From the NCBI GenBank assembly GCA_022844475.1, contig JALHLR010000011.1, positions 17,577 to 81,576 of the forward strand: a stretch of 64,000 nucleotides of DNA, written 5' to 3'. The notes under the pieces are model-generated. The model did no database searches. It saw only the letters and a program-made list of their open reading frames with translations, and was not told where the DNA came from. The DNA is from Hyphomonadaceae bacterium. Its GTDB lineage: Bacteria; Pseudomonadota; Alphaproteobacteria; Caulobacterales; Hyphomonadaceae. Each line of letters opens with the position of its first letter. Position 1 is the stretch's first letter. The translations under genes and the position numbers were made by a program. Below are positions 53,567 through 63,896 of this stretch, in pieces.

Positions 53567-54940
53567 ATGGACATCCGTCTCTACAACACGCTGAGCCGCG
53601 AAAAGCAGGTCTTTTCGCCGCAAAACCCGCAGCGGGTGACGATGTATGTCTGCGGGCCGACAGTCTATTCCTACGCCCATATCGGCAATGCGCGGCCCCC
53701 GGTCGCGTTCGACGTGCTGTTTCGCCTGCTGCGGTCGAAATACGGGGCGGACCATGTGGTCTATGCCGCCAATATCACGGATGTGGACGACAAGATCATC
53801 GCCGCGGCCGCCGACGCAGGGCGGCCGATTGCGGAGATCACGGAGCAGTTCGAGCGGATCTATCGCGACGACATGGGCGCGCTGGGAGTGATCGAGCCGA
53901 CGCACCGGCCGCATGCGACCGATCACATTGCCGGAATGGTCGAGATCATCGGCACGCTGGTCGACAAGGGTCATGCCTATGCGGGCAAGGACGGCGTGCT
54001 GTTTCACGTGCCGTCGATGGCGGATTACGGGAAACTGTCGGGACGCTCCCGGGACGACATGGTGGCGGGCGCGCGGGTCGAGGTGGATGCGGGCAAGCGC
54101 GACCCGGCGGACTTTGCGCTTTGGAAGGCTGCGAAGCCTGGCGAGCCCGCCGAGGCGCGCTGGGATAGTCCGTGGGGCGAGGGGCGGCCGGGCTGGCATA
54201 TCGAGTGCTCGGCAATGGCGAAGGCCGTGCTCGGCGAGACGATTGACATCCATGCCGGCGGGCTTGATCTCATCTTTCCGCACCATGAGAACGAGATCGC
54301 GCAGAGCGAATGCGCTCACGGCAAGCCGATGGCGCGGTTCTGGCTGCACAACGGGTTCCTTTCGATGGACTCCGAGAAGATGTCCAAGTCGCTGGGCAAT
54401 GTGAAGCTGGTGCACGACCTGCTGAAGGCGTGGGACGGCGAGACGCTGCGCTTCGCGCTGTTGTCGGGGCACTATCGTCAGCCGCTGGATTTCACGGCGT
54501 CGCTGCTGGGGCAGAGCAAGACGACGCTCGACAGGTTCTACAATGCACTGCGGCGGATGAAGGATGTCGCGGCGGACGATACGGGCGTGCCCGATGGTGT
54601 GATGGCGGCGCTGTGCGACGATCTCAACACGCCGGATGCGCTCGCGGCGCTCTCTGCGCTGGCGACGGAGGCGAACAAGGCGGAGCCTGAGGACTGGCCG
54701 CGCATGAAAGGGCAGATGCTTGCTGCCGGCGCGCTGCTGGGCCTGCTGCAGGTTGATCCGGATGCCTGGGCGCGGGGCGATGCATCGGGCGCGCAGGCGA
54801 TCGATGACCGGGTCGCGGCGCGTGTTGCGGCGCGCAAGGCCAGGGATTTCGCCGAGGCAGATCGCATCCGCAAGGAGCTGGCGGCGGAAGGCATCGAGAT
54901 CATGGACGGCCCGGACGGCTCGACATGGAGACGCATCTGA
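53567..54940 (+). CDS. cysS: Cysteinyl-tRNA synthetase
   Basis: A 457-residue class I enzyme. The HIGH motif appears as HIGN ([15 protein letters not shown]), zinc ligands are in MYVCGPTVY and GWHIECSAM, the [10 protein letters not shown] block is present, and the KMSKS loop is [10 protein letters not shown]. The anticodon-binding domain is the C-terminal helical part. Slightly shorter than the E. coli enzyme. It overlaps the start of the next gene by 16 bases. Confidence 0.97.
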   Translation: MDIRLYNTLSREKQVFSPQNPQRVTMYVCGPTVYSYAHIGNARPPVAFDVLFRLLRSKYGADHVVYAANITDVDDKIIAAAADAGRPIAEITEQFERIYRDDMGALGVIEPTHRPHATDHIAGMVEIIGTLVDKGHAYAGKDGVLFHVPSMADYGKLSGRSRDDMVAGARVEVDAGKRDPADFALWKAAKPGEPAEARWDSPWGEGRPGWHIECSAMAKAVLGETIDIHAGGLDLIFPHHENEIAQSECAHGKPMARFWLHNGFLSMDSEKMSKSLGNVKLVHDLLKAWDGETLRFALLSGHYRQPLDFTASLLGQSKTTLDRFYNALRRMKDVAADDTGVPDGVMAALCDDLNTPDALAALSALATEANKAEPEDWPRMKGQMLAAGALLGLLQVDPDAWARGDASGAQAIDDRVAARVAARKARDFAEADRIRKELAAEGIEIMDGPDGSTWRRI

Positions 54941-55608
54941 CCCCGCCGGAAGCTGACATATCGCATCTTGGCGCCACGAGTGAGCCTACGTCGGACGTTC
55001 TGGTGCGCGCGGTTCGCGGCGAGAGCGAGAAGGTGTCGGTGAAACAGATTCTCGATGCGCTGGATGCCCGCTCGTTTGGTCTTGCGGTACTGCTGTTTTC
55101 GCTGCCGTCCGTCGTGCCGATGCCGCCAGGCGTGCCCACTGTTGTCGGGATCATCCTGCTTATCGTGGCTGTGCAGATGGTGATCGGGCGCGAAGACTTG
55201 TGGCTGCCGGGCATCCTGTCGAAGCGCGAGTTCGACCGCAAGTCGATCGTCAGCGCTTTCGAGGGGCTGGCGCCGCGCCTGCAGATGATCGAGCGTGTGA
55301 TGAAGCCTCGCCTGCTGTTCATGACGGGGCGGGTGGGCGCAGTGTTTATCGGCGTCATCGTTCTGATCATGGCAATCGTGTTGATCCTGCCCCTGCCGCC
55401 GGGCGGGAATTTTCCGCCGGCGCTGGCATGCGCCGTGCTGGGGATGGGGCTGGCGCAGCGCGACGGGGTCATCGTGCTTGTTGGGCTGGTGGTGTCTGTT
55501 GTCGCGCTGGCGGCGGTGTCGTTTGTGACATTGGTGTTCATCCAGCAGCTGCCGGCGATGCTGGACTGGCTTGGCGGGCTGGTCGGCATAGGACCGGCCG
55601 CTTCGTGA
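54925..55608 (+). CDS. exoD: ExoD family membrane protein
   Basis: A 227-residue membrane protein of the ExoD family. [20 protein letters not shown] and the block [19 protein letters not shown] region (here [14 protein letters not shown]) are the two conserved proline-rich stretches after hydrophobic helices. There are about four to five membrane segments. In Sinorhizobium ExoD affects exopolysaccharide and alkali tolerance; the exact role is unclear. It overlaps cysS by 16 bases, so the two are co-transcribed. Confidence 0.88.
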   Translation: METHLTPPEADISHLGATSEPTSDVLVRAVRGESEKVSVKQILDALDARSFGLAVLLFSLPSVVPMPPGVPTVVGIILLIVAVQMVIGREDLWLPGILSKREFDRKSIVSAFEGLAPRLQMIERVMKPRLLFMTGRVGAVFIGVIVLIMAIVLILPLPPGGNFPPALACAVLGMGLAQRDGVIVLVGLVVSVVALAAVSFVTLVFIQQLPAMLDWLGGLVGIGPAAS

Positions 55609-55693
55609 CTGCGCGCCGCCAGTTTGACGAGGGGGCGGCGCGGTCTATGCTCGCGACCGGGTATCAGGGTGGTTGTTCGGGAAAGGCATGCTC

Positions 55694-56131
55694 ATGAAGC
55701 TTGCACAGACACTATTGGCCGGGATCACGCTGCTCGCCATGGCTGCGTGCTCGACGACCGTGATCAACACGGGCGGGCCGCGTCCGCCGCAGGGGCCCGG
55801 GCCGGCCGGCACGAATTTCGGGTTCTGGGATCGCGACGCCGAGGGCGCCGTCGACCAGGACTTCCGCCGGTTCATCGCGGGCAGGTGGCAGGGCGGGCAG
55901 GCCGCCGAGGCGCGTACAGTGTTCGAGGCGGACGGGTTTACATGCCGGGACGGCAATCGGCCGGATGGCGCACCGGTGCCCGAGCTTGAGTGTGAGCGGG
56001 TCTATTCGGTGAACGACAACGTGCATTCGTGGACTGTGAAGTTCTGGCCGAACCAGCCACGCCCGGAATCGCACTATGTGCGCCTCCACATGCGTGACCC
56101 CAATCGCAACTACAATGAAAGTGGGAACTGA
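55694..56131 (+). CDS. Hypothetical lipoprotein
   Basis: 145 residues with lipobox AMAAC (C19), so it should be exported and lipid-anchored. ATG 55694 has GAAAGG upstream; an in-frame ATG lies 2 codons earlier. The mature part has a glycine/proline-rich stretch, then a compact region (FRRFIAGRWQGGQAAEART) and ends SHYVRLHMRDPNRNYNESGN. No family recognised. Seven bases separate its stop from the CHAD gene. Confidence 0.75.
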   Translation: MKLAQTLLAGITLLAMAACSTTVINTGGPRPPQGPGPAGTNFGFWDRDAEGAVDQDFRRFIAGRWQGGQAAEARTVFEADGFTCRDGNRPDGAPVPELECERVYSVNDNVHSWTVKFWPNQPRPESHYVRLHMRDPNRNYNESGN

Positions 56132-56138
56132 ACCCCGC

Positions 56139-57011
56139 ATGAGTTTTGTCCTGGTCCCTCACGAGACGCCCCATGAAGGGCTGAGCCGCGTGATCCGTGA
56201 GCAGGTGGAAAAGCTGTCGGCCGAATGCGCCGAGGCGCAGCAGGAATCGTCGGCCTTCGCGCACAAGGCGCGGGTGCGCTGCAAGCGGATTCGTTCGGCG
56301 CTGCGACTGGCGCGGCCGCTGATGAAGGGCAAGGTATTCGACCGCGAAAACCGCTGGTGGCGGGACCAGGCGCGGCTGCTGTCGGAGTTGCGCGATGCCG
56401 GGGCGCGGATCGAGGCGCTGGAGACTCTGCGGCCATTCCTGGTGACGCGGGTCGGCGTGGACGTGACGCGCAAGCTGGAAGAGCGCTTCCAGAAGCAACG
56501 CGGCACGGTGGAGGCGGGCGAGGCGATTGCCGCGTTCACGGCCGGGCTGGATGCACGCGCGGACGAACTTGTGCCGCCGCTGGAGCGGGGCGATCGCGCA
56601 AATCTGGCGGCCGCGCTGGGAGAGACATACCGCATGGCGCGCAATGCGATGCACGCGGCGCTGGACGGCGAGGAGCCGGAACTGCTGCACGAATGGCGCA
56701 AACAGGCAAAGTATCATGCGCTGCAGGCGAGGCTGATGCGGCAGCAGTTTCCCGATGCGCTCGACCGGCGCGTGGCTGGCGTGCGCGATCTCGCCGAATT
56801 GCTGGGCGAGGTTCAGGACATCGAGGTTGTGGCGGCAGGCGTGAAGCGCTGGCGTGAGCGGCCAGCGGGCTTTCTCAACGTGCTGGATGCGCGGCGCAAG
56901 TCGTTGGTGACCGGCGCGCGGGCGGCCGGCGCGGCGCTGTTCTCGGAGAAGCCGAGAGCGTGGATGAAGGAACTGACGCCGCCGGTGCTGGCCGGGCAGG
57001 AGCAAGCGTGA
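56139..57011 (+). CDS. CHAD domain protein
   Basis: A 290-residue helical protein of the CHAD family (conserved histidine alpha-helical domain), which binds polyphosphate and is often linked to PHB granules or phosphate metabolism. Histidine-containing helices are visible: SAFAHKARVRCKRIRSALR, then NAMHAALDGEEPELLHEWRK and AKYHALQARLMRQQF. Basic residues line the helices. Start ATG 56139 is chosen from the family N-terminus. The end overlaps the next gene's GTG start. Confidence 0.88.
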   Translation: MSFVLVPHETPHEGLSRVIREQVEKLSAECAEAQQESSAFAHKARVRCKRIRSALRLARPLMKGKVFDRENRWWRDQARLLSELRDAGARIEALETLRPFLVTRVGVDVTRKLEERFQKQRGTVEAGEAIAAFTAGLDARADELVPPLERGDRANLAAALGETYRMARNAMHAALDGEEPELLHEWRKQAKYHALQARLMRQQFPDALDRRVAGVRDLAELLGEVQDIEVVAAGVKRWRERPAGFLNVLDARRKSLVTGARAAGAALFSEKPRAWMKELTPPVLAGQEQA

Positions 57012-57946
57012 TCAAGTCTCTCGTGGCATGTCTCGCGGCGCTTGTGGCCAGCGCCTGCATGGTGGTGAGCATCGACGAGACGACGGTGTTCGAGCCGATA
57101 GCGTATGACGAAACGCTGGCAAAGCAGACTGGCCAGACCATGATTGGCGAGCGGGCGTTCCAGTCGGAAGCGGACTGGAGTTATGTCTGGGCCAGCCGCG
57201 CCGAGGCCGATGCCGGTTTTCCGAAACAGGCCGCCCCCTTTGTCGAGGCTAAGGTTGAGCACGGACGGTTCGGCACGGGTGAGGGCGGGCTGGCCTATAC
57301 GCTGGTGACGCGCGCCGCGTCGGCCGACACGCTTGTGGTGCGCTGTGGTGGCAATGCTTCGACACGGCAGCGTAGCGGCTATCGCTACACGGTGGTGGCG
57401 ATCCCGCATGGGGACGTGCTTCTGTTCGACTATCCTGGCTATGGCGAGACCGGCGGGACCGCGAGCCCCGAGCGGTTCCAGAAGATGGCGGACGAGCTTG
57501 TGCCGCTGGTGCGCGAGAAGGCGGCGGGTCGGAAGATCGTGCTGTGGGGCCATTCGCTGGGTGGGCTCGTGTGTTCGGAGCTGGCTGCGCGTTTGCCCGA
57601 GACGAGCGGCGTGATCATCGAGACGTCGGCGCGCAATGCCCGCGAAGTGGCTGAGGCGTGGACGCCTTGGTATGCGGCCCCGTTTGTGCGGATCGAGATC
57701 GCGAAAGGCTTCGGCGACATCGATGTCGCGAAGGCCCTGAACGGCTTCAGGGGGCCTGTGCTGGTCCTGGGTGGGGAGAAGGATGGCACGCTTCCAGTGC
57801 AGCTGGCGCGTTCGGTGGGCAAGGCGCTGACAGGCGCGGGCGTTGCGGCGCAGTATGTGGAATTCAAGGGCGGTGGGCATTCGGACCTGATGGTGCAGAA
57901 GTCCTTCACGGCAGTGATCGAGGCGTTCTTTGCGAACATTGGCTAG
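57008..57946 (+). CDS. Alpha/beta hydrolase lipoprotein
   Basis: A 312-residue alpha/beta hydrolase. GTG 57008 overlaps the CHAD stop (GTGA) and has CAGGAG upstream; the signal peptide ends with lipobox VASAC (C17). The nucleophile elbow is GHSLGG, preceded by DYPGYGETGG, and the histidine is in GGGHSDLMV. Substrate unknown. It is the last gene in the cysS-exoD-lipoprotein-CHAD string. Confidence 0.85.
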   Translation: MIKSLVACLAALVASACMVVSIDETTVFEPIAYDETLAKQTGQTMIGERAFQSEADWSYVWASRAEADAGFPKQAAPFVEAKVEHGRFGTGEGGLAYTLVTRAASADTLVVRCGGNASTRQRSGYRYTVVAIPHGDVLLFDYPGYGETGGTASPERFQKMADELVPLVREKAAGRKIVLWGHSLGGLVCSELAARLPETSGVIIETSARNAREVAEAWTPWYAAPFVRIEIAKGFGDIDVAKALNGFRGPVLVLGGEKDGTLPVQLARSVGKALTGAGVAAQYVEFKGGGHSDLMVQKSFTAVIEAFFANIG

Positions 57947-58145
57947 CCTGCCTCAGCGGCTTCGCCCCCTACCTGTGCTGCGACAATCTGGCTCGTCAGT
58001 GAGGCGGCCTGGCTACCCATGACGGGTAATCGGGCTCCGTTTGCCGTGATCCTCGTTCCGCATTGTTAAGATCTGATGCGCCAATCTTCACGCCGTTCAA
58101 AGACGCGTTCGCCTCTCGGTATTTGCTGATAGCAAGGAGCAGCAG

Positions 58146-60170
58146 ATGAAGACGATCAGTGCGAAGGTAAAGGCTGGCGCAGCCGGACTGTTCGTTGTCG
58201 TCGCGGTCTTTGTCGCATTCGGGATCTGGCAGCAGACGCAGCAGATTTCAAAGGCATCTCGCGTCACCGCAGACCTCACATATTCGCAGAAGATGACTGA
58301 GCTGGCTCTTGTGGTGAAGGACCTGCGTGTCGATGTCGTGCAGGTCCAACAATTCCTGCAGGATGTTTCTGCGACGCGCGGTCTGGATGGATTGGACGAT
58401 GGTCCAGAACTCGCAGCAAATGCAGCAGCGGCATTCGAGGCAGACAGCGCGCGGGCGCTTGCCCAGGCTGAAGAGCTCCGTCTGACCGAAATAGCTGGCG
58501 TGCTGAAAGAGGCGCGTGCTGCCTTCCCCGGCTATTACGAGACCGGCATTGCCATGGCCAAGGCCTACGTCGAAGGCGGGCCCGCGCAGGGCAATCCGAT
58601 GATGGGTGGCTTCGATGCAGCGGCGTCGAGCGTGGGTGATGCCATGGATAAACTGTCCGCCATGGTCAAGAAGGAGTCCGAGGGGGCCCTGGCTCGGATC
58701 AACGAAACGGCAAACGCAAGTGCCGATAGCGCCACGCAGGCATTGATCGTTACGGGTGTGTTTTCGCTGGTTATCATGGCTGCCGTCGGCCTGCTGGCTG
58801 TGTTGGGGGTCGGGATGGTCAAGCCGATTGCCCGCGTCACGCAGACGATGCAGAAGCTCGCAGCCGGCGACTTGAGCGCCAAGATCGCTGGTGGCGAACG
58901 CTCCGACGAAATCGGCCAGATGATCCAGACCATCGAAGTGTTCCGCCAGGGGCTGATCGAAGCCGATACCCTGCGCGCGCGGCAGGCCGAGCTGGCCAGG
59001 CAGGCCGAAGCCGACCGCCGTGCATCCCTCAAGGATATGGCCAACTCGGTCGAGCTCGAGGCAGGCGCCGCCGTCAACCATGTTAGCGACGAAACAGCTG
59101 TCATGACGAAGCTCGCCGGCGACATGGCAACCTCCGCCAGCAATGTTGCGGAGCAATGCCAGGGCGCAGCTTCAGCAGCCCAGCAGGCAATGATGAGCGC
59201 CTCAAGCGTCACCGCAGCGACCGAGGAGTTTGCTGCGTCGATCCAGGAGGTGACCTCGCAGATCGCGCGCGCCAAGGTCATCACAGGCGAGACGGTAAGA
59301 ACCAGTGATCGCACACGCGAGGCGGTCTCCAACCTGTCGAAGGCCGTCGATCGCATCGGCGAAGTCGCGGGCATCATTTCCGAGATCGCGGCTCAGACCA
59401 ACCTGCTCGCGCTCAACGCGACGATCGAGGCGGCGCGGGCAGGCGATGCAGGGCGCGGCTTCGCCGTCGTTGCGAGCGAGGTGAAGAGCCTGTCGATGCA
59501 GACGGCAACGTCGACGGACGATATCCGCCGCCACATCGACGATATCCAGCGCGTGACGCGTGAAACCGCGGCCGTCGTCGCCGAGATCTCGCACCAGATC
59601 TCGAATGTCGACGACGTTTCGACAGCGATTGCCGCCGCAATGGAAGAACAAAGCGCCACGATGGGCGAGATCGCTCGCCACGTCGCTGAAACGGCGACGG
59701 CAGCGGGCTATGTCTCGGAATCCGTTACCGTCGTGCTCGGCGAAGCTGGCCGGACCGGCGAGAGCGCGCGTTCGCTGAGCAACAGCGCCAAGGATGTCGC
59801 TGGCTCGATCAGCGGCTTGCGTGAGACGATCGTGCGCGTCGTGCGGTCGGCCTCGCCCGACGTCGAGCGCCGCGTCGACCCACGTTACGAGATCAACGCT
59901 TCAGGAGAGCTGGCGAAGCGGATGGTCAAGGTCGTCATCGAGAACATCTCCCGCGGCGGCGCCTTGCTGACGTCTGCCGAGGGGCTGGCCGCCGGTGAAC
60001 GCGACACGCTGCGCTGGTCAGGCGCCGAGGCGGCGTTCCGCGTGACATCGGCGAGCGGCGGCATTGTTCACGTCATGTTCGACGGCATCGACAGCCGGAT
60101 GGAAGCGGCGATCACCGCCGCCACGCGCGGAATGTCCACATTCCCCGATCGCGCCCGCAAGGCATCCTGA
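58146..60170 (+). CDS. Methyl-accepting chemotaxis protein fused to a C-terminal PilZ domain
   Basis: 674 residues. TM1 is about residues 10-30 and TM2 about 198-222; between them lies a periplasmic helical sensor of about 165 residues. HAMP follows (about 225-275) and the cytoplasmic signalling core has the hairpin tip region [21 protein letters not shown]. At the C-terminus a PilZ domain is visible: [18 protein letters not shown] (RxxxR) and [14 protein letters not shown] (N-x-S-x-x-G), which would bind c-di-GMP. So a chemoreceptor may report c-di-GMP or be regulated by it. AAGGAG precedes the ATG. Confidence 0.92.
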   Translation: MKTISAKVKAGAAGLFVVVAVFVAFGIWQQTQQISKASRVTADLTYSQKMTELALVVKDLRVDVVQVQQFLQDVSATRGLDGLDDGPELAANAAAAFEADSARALAQAEELRLTEIAGVLKEARAAFPGYYETGIAMAKAYVEGGPAQGNPMMGGFDAAASSVGDAMDKLSAMVKKESEGALARINETANASADSATQALIVTGVFSLVIMAAVGLLAVLGVGMVKPIARVTQTMQKLAAGDLSAKIAGGERSDEIGQMIQTIEVFRQGLIEADTLRARQAELARQAEADRRASLKDMANSVELEAGAAVNHVSDETAVMTKLAGDMATSASNVAEQCQGAASAAQQAMMSASSVTAATEEFAASIQEVTSQIARAKVITGETVRTSDRTREAVSNLSKAVDRIGEVAGIISEIAAQTNLLALNATIEAARAGDAGRGFAVVASEVKSLSMQTATSTDDIRRHIDDIQRVTRETAAVVAEISHQISNVDDVSTAIAAAMEEQSATMGEIARHVAETATAAGYVSESVTVVLGEAGRTGESARSLSNSAKDVAGSISGLRETIVRVVRSASPDVERRVDPRYEINASGELAKRMVKVVIENISRGGALLTSAEGLAAGERDTLRWSGAEAAFRVTSASGGIVHVMFDGIDSRMEAAITAATRGMSTFPDRARKAS

Positions 60171-60249
60171 TAGAGGAGGCGCGCAGTCCAGCCCCGGGGA
60201 ATACGGCTTCGGCCTTGATCCAGCGCACGATCCGCCCGACATAGGCGTC

Positions 60250-60684
60250 ATGTTCGGTGACCTGTACCACAATCGTGTTCTGGAACTGGCGGCGGATATT
60301 CCGCATGTCGGACGCCTTGCCGATGCGCAGGGCTCGTCGCTGAAAGTGTCGCGCGTGTGTGGGTCCACTGTGGAGGTGGACGTGACACTCGACGCCGACG
60401 GGCGGATTGCCGAGATCGCGGTGGAGCCCAGGGCGTGCGCTCTGGGACAGGCAGCGACGTCGATCCTTGCGCGGCATGCGGTTGGGCGATCGCTGGCAGA
60501 GATCGAGGCGGCGCGGGATGCGTTGCGTGCGATGCTGAAGGACGGCGCGGAGCCGCCGGACGGTTTGTTCTGGGAGTTGAGGCACTTGCAGCCGGTGCGG
60601 GAATACCCGCCGCGGCATATCTCGACGATGCTCGCGTTCGACGCGGCAGTCGAGGCGATGCGGAAGGCGTTGGGCGCAAGGTAG
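60250..60684 (+). CDS. NifU/IscU-like iron-sulfur scaffold protein
   Basis: 144 residues. The core SRVCGSTVEVDVTLDADGRI and the EPRACALGQAATSILARHAVG block follow the IscU/NifU N-terminal pattern of C-G-x then G/R-x-C-A. Two of the three cluster cysteines are visible; the third is replaced or absent. Start ATG 60250 has a weak ribosome site. No other Isc or Suf gene is nearby, so its role in assembly is uncertain. It faces the PQQ dehydrogenase gene tail to tail. Confidence 0.75.
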   Translation: MFGDLYHNRVLELAADIPHVGRLADAQGSSLKVSRVCGSTVEVDVTLDADGRIAEIAVEPRACALGQAATSILARHAVGRSLAEIEAARDALRAMLKDGAEPPDGLFWELRHLQPVREYPPRHISTMLAFDAAVEAMRKALGAR

Positions 60685-60715
60685 CCGGCGCCCGGGAGGC
60701 CGAGCTTCCCGCCAG

Positions 60716-61963
60716 CTATTTCGGCGAGATTTTCCAGATCTCGCCGTTCGTGTCGTCCGTCAGCACATAGAGCATACCATCCGGTCCTTGGCGGACGTCG
60801 CGGATGCGCTTGCATTTGTCGCGCAGCATCTTCTCTTCGCCGACCACGCGTCCGTTTTGCATGTCGAGGCGGATGAGCTGCATGCCCGAGAGGCCGCCGG
60901 CGAAGACGTCGCCGCGCCAGCCGGGGAAGGCTGCGCCATCGTAGATCGTCATGCCGGAGAGCGCGACCGAGGGCGTCCAGAAATAGATGGGTTGTTCAAG
61001 GCCTGCCTTCTGGGTGAGGCCGCCGTTGAGCAGCTTGCCGTCGTTGTCGCGGCCGTAGGAGATCAGCGGGAAGCCGTAATTCTTGCCGGCCTGCACGAGG
61101 TTCAGTTCGTCGCCGCCGCGCGGCTCGTTCTCGATGAGCCAGAGTTCGCCCGTGGTCGGATGCAGCGTCATCCCTTGCGGGTCGCGAATGCCCAGCGCGT
61201 AGACTGAAGGGTCGGCGCCCTTGGTGGGGACGAACGGGTTCGCGCCGGGGATGGTGCCGTTGGTGTTGATACGCAGCACCTTGCCTTGCGGGCTGCCGAG
61301 GTTCTGGACGCTGACATAGGGCGTTATGATGTCGGCGGTCTGGATGAACAGTGTGGAGTCCGGCGCCTGCACGATGCGGCGCGGGATCATGCCGGGGCCT
61401 TCCTTCAGGACGGTGTAGTCTTCGAGCGACCTGCCGTCGGCGGAGAGTTTCGCGCGCACGATGGAGCCGGTCATCGGCTTGCCTTCGGGCGTGGTGACGT
61501 AGGCGAGGTAGAGCGTGCGGTTGCTCGCAAAGTCGCGGTCGAGGATGACGTCATGCATGCCGAACAGGCGGATGGCGTTCTTGATTGCCGGAGTGCCGGC
61601 GACCGGGTTGGAGGTCTTGCCGTCGGCCGAGATCAGGCGGAGGCCTTCGCCGCGGATGGTGACCAGCATTTCGCCCGACGGCAGGAAGGCGAGGGCCCAC
61701 GCGTTCGGCAGGCCTGAGGCGACGACGTCGACATTGTAGTCCTGCGTCGACTTGATGCGCGGGGCGCGGGTCTGGTCAGGCAGAAGCGGTGTGGGACGGT
61801 AGTCGTCGGCGGCATTGCGCGGGACGCCGCACTTTTCGAGGCTGAGTTCGTCTTCCTCATAAGTTCTGGCCAGCTGTTCAGGCGTCGGCGTGGGCGCTGC
61901 CTGGGCGAGGGCGGCGGGGGCGAACACGGCGCCGGCGGCCAGGGCGATGAGCAGTCGTTTCAT
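60716..61963 (-). CDS. PQQ-dependent sugar dehydrogenase (glucose/sorbosone type)
   Basis: A 415-residue exported six-bladed propeller enzyme. A signal peptide ends after about residue 22 (LAAGAVFAPAALAQA). VVASGLPNAWALAFLPSGEMLVT, YALGIRDPQGMTLHPTTGELW and the WLIENEPRGGDELNLV block are typical of soluble PQQ-binding aldose/sorbosone dehydrogenases. PQQ genes are not in the window. The physiological sugar is unknown. ATG 61963 is preferred over an in-frame start 24 codons upstream. Confidence 0.9.
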   Translation of the reverse strand: MKRLLIALAAGAVFAPAALAQAAPTPTPEQLARTYEEDELSLEKCGVPRNAADDYRPTPLLPDQTRAPRIKSTQDYNVDVVASGLPNAWALAFLPSGEMLVTIRGEGLRLISADGKTSNPVAGTPAIKNAIRLFGMHDVILDRDFASNRTLYLAYVTTPEGKPMTGSIVRAKLSADGRSLEDYTVLKEGPGMIPRRIVQAPDSTLFIQTADIITPYVSVQNLGSPQGKVLRINTNGTIPGANPFVPTKGADPSVYALGIRDPQGMTLHPTTGELWLIENEPRGGDELNLVQAGKNYGFPLISYGRDNDGKLLNGGLTQKAGLEQPIYFWTPSVALSGMTIYDGAAFPGWRGDVFAGGLSGMQLIRLDMQNGRVVGEEKMLRDKCKRIRDVRQGPDGMLYVLTDDTNGEIWKISPK

Positions 61964-62124
61964 GTCGAGTTCCGTTCTGGCTTCGGCTTCGAAAGTGCGC
62001 AGTCTGCGTATTTCATAGACGCTGCAACGCGCCACACTTCAAGTGGCGAGGCTGCGGGACTAGAAGCGACTCACGACATATCCCGGCATCAGGCGGGGAT
62101 TTGCATCGGGGAAGGGACATCGTC

Positions 62125-63489
62125 TTGGACGATATACCCAGTTCGGAGCCTGGCCGGCGCGGGGCATCGGCGGTGGTCGAGGCGGATGCGGCCTACGACA
62201 AGTTCGTCGAGGACAATCTCAGGCGGAACTACCTCGGCCATTATGTGCATGGCATGCTGGGGATGACAGGGTTCCGGCTGGTGAACACGCCGACCTTCGT
62301 GCCAGCCTACCTTCATTCGATTTCCGGTTCGGATTTCTGGGTCGGCATCGGGACGAGCCTGCAGCAGTTGGGCATGATCGTTTCGCCGATCATCGGGGCC
62401 TCGCAGATCGAGCATCGCAAGAGGGTGATGCCGGTGTCGGTGACGCTGGGCCTGCTCATGCGCGTGCAGATTCTCGGGCTGGCGATCTCGGGATGGTTCA
62501 TGGTGGGGCCGGCGGCTCTGGCCTTTGCGCTGCTCTTCCTGTTCCTGCTCGGCTTCTTCCAGGGGCCGCAGAGGGTGGCGTTCCAGTTGCTGCTGGCGAA
62601 GGTGATCCCGATCCGGCTGCGCGGGCGGCTTCAGGCCTGGCGGAATCTCACCGGGGGATTGATCGCGGCGTTGCTGTCGTACTTCGCAGGCTCGTGGCTG
62701 GTCGCCAACCATGTCTGGGGCAATGGCTATGCGACGACCTTCTTCGTTGCGTTCGTGCTGACCAGCCTGGGGTTGGCCGCGCTGCAGGTCCTGATGCGCG
62801 AGCCAGAGCCGCCCACGGTGCGCGCACGCAAGAGCCTGCGCGAGCGCGTGAAGGACGTGCCGGGCCTCATGCGCGACGATGACGGGTTCTTCTGGTTCAT
62901 GGTCGCACGTACGCTTGTGATGGGATCGCGCATCGGCCAGCCCTTCTTCTTCCTGTTCGCCATCTTCTCGCTTGGCATCACAGCGGAGGCGCAACCCGAG
63001 GCCTTTGGCGCCACGCTGGCAGTCCTGTCCTTCGCGTACATGGGCGCCGATACGCTCTCGAACCTTGTCTGGGGGTATCTGGCGGACAGACAGGGCTTTC
63101 GGTCCACCTTTGTCATCTCAACGGTGATGAACATCGCGGGCGTCGCCGGCCTGCTGCTTGGCAGCTCGATCGAGACCTATGCGCTGGCCTTCGTGCTGAT
63201 CGGTGCGGGGCAATCTGGCTTCTCGATGTCGACGACGAACATCGTGCTGGAGTACGGCCACCCGCATGATGTGCCGATGCGCATGGCGCTATCGAACACC
63301 GCCGAGGGGGCGGCGGGTGCGCTGGCGCCGTTGCTGGGGGCGGGGCTGGTGCTGCTGTGGGGGTATCACGCCGCCTTCCTGGCGACCGTGGCGACCATGG
63401 CGGTCGCGCTTGTCGTGATCATCTGGAAGGTGGATGAGCCGCGGCGGCGGCGTGTCATCATGCCCGGCGACAGCGATGGAGAAGTCTAG
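62125..63489 (+). CDS. MFS transporter
   Basis: 454 residues with about 11 to 12 membrane helices and the MFS fold. VPIRLRGRLQAW-type sequence (IPIRLRGRLQAWRNLTG) lies at the end of the first half, and a long cytoplasmic loop follows. Conserved glycines are seen in helices 4 and 5. Substrate unknown. TTG 62125 has GAAGGGAC upstream; TTG 62101 is an alternative. The stop overlaps the small NepR-like ORF on the other strand by 4 bases. Confidence 0.85.
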   Translation: MDDIPSSEPGRRGASAVVEADAAYDKFVEDNLRRNYLGHYVHGMLGMTGFRLVNTPTFVPAYLHSISGSDFWVGIGTSLQQLGMIVSPIIGASQIEHRKRVMPVSVTLGLLMRVQILGLAISGWFMVGPAALAFALLFLFLLGFFQGPQRVAFQLLLAKVIPIRLRGRLQAWRNLTGGLIAALLSYFAGSWLVANHVWGNGYATTFFVAFVLTSLGLAALQVLMREPEPPTVRARKSLRERVKDVPGLMRDDDGFFWFMVARTLVMGSRIGQPFFFLFAIFSLGITAEAQPEAFGATLAVLSFAYMGADTLSNLVWGYLADRQGFRSTFVISTVMNIAGVAGLLLGSSIETYALAFVLIGAGQSGFSMSTTNIVLEYGHPHDVPMRMALSNTAEGAAGALAPLLGAGLVLLWGYHAAFLATVATMAVALVVIIWKVDEPRRRRVIMPGDSDGEV

Positions 63490-63677
63490 GCGTTTGGCTT
63501 CTTCGCGGAAATGCGACGCTCGGCCTGTTCGAGAAGCTGCAGGAACTGCTCGGCCGCCTCGTCTTGCGTGGACTCGGCCTGTGTGGGGTAGGTTTCGCGC
63601 AGGGGGGCAGAAAAGCGCCGTGTCCACCACATGACGCTGGACCGGTGTCGCGGGGGCTGATCGCAGGATTCCGTCAC
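63486..63677 (-). CDS. Small protein, possible NepR-like anti-sigma factor
   Basis: 63 residues from GTG 63677. Its C-terminal half (FSAPLRETYPTQAE, then EQFLQLLEQAERRI) has the L-R-x-x-Y ... F-x-x-L-L spacing of NepR, the anti-sigma factor of the alphaproteobacterial general stress response, but with three extra residues and without the usual proline. Start is poorly supported. A sigma-EcfG-like box lies 28 bases upstream. Treat as tentative. Confidence 0.35.
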   Translation of the reverse strand: MTESCDQPPRHRSSVMWWTRRFSAPLRETYPTQAESTQDEAAEQFLQLLEQAERRISAKKPNA

Positions 63678-63704
63678 GGTCTATCCCAATGGTTGCAAGG
63701 AGGA

Positions 63705-63729
63705 GACGCCCGGCAGCGCGGACCGTTCC
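63705..63729 (-). promoter_or_regulatory. Possible EcfG-type (general stress) promoter
   Basis: Minus-strand GGAAC (63729-63725), 16 bases, then CGTC (63708-63705). The EcfG consensus is GGAAC-N16/17-CGTT. It lies just in front of the NepR-like ORF. Matches of this kind are expected a few times by chance in 64 kb. Confidence 0.3.
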
Positions 63730-63896
63730 GTGTCTGCTTCCGGTGGTTGCAGCCATTTGACATCAGCAACGGCAACCTGCGCGATCCATGAACAATCGCG
63801 CCGCCTTGTTTATCAAGGGCCGGCAGTTGTTTACCTGACATTCGCCGGACGGCCTTTCGCGCGGTGAGTCCTGGAGGGCCAGGCCTCGCCCCGGCC

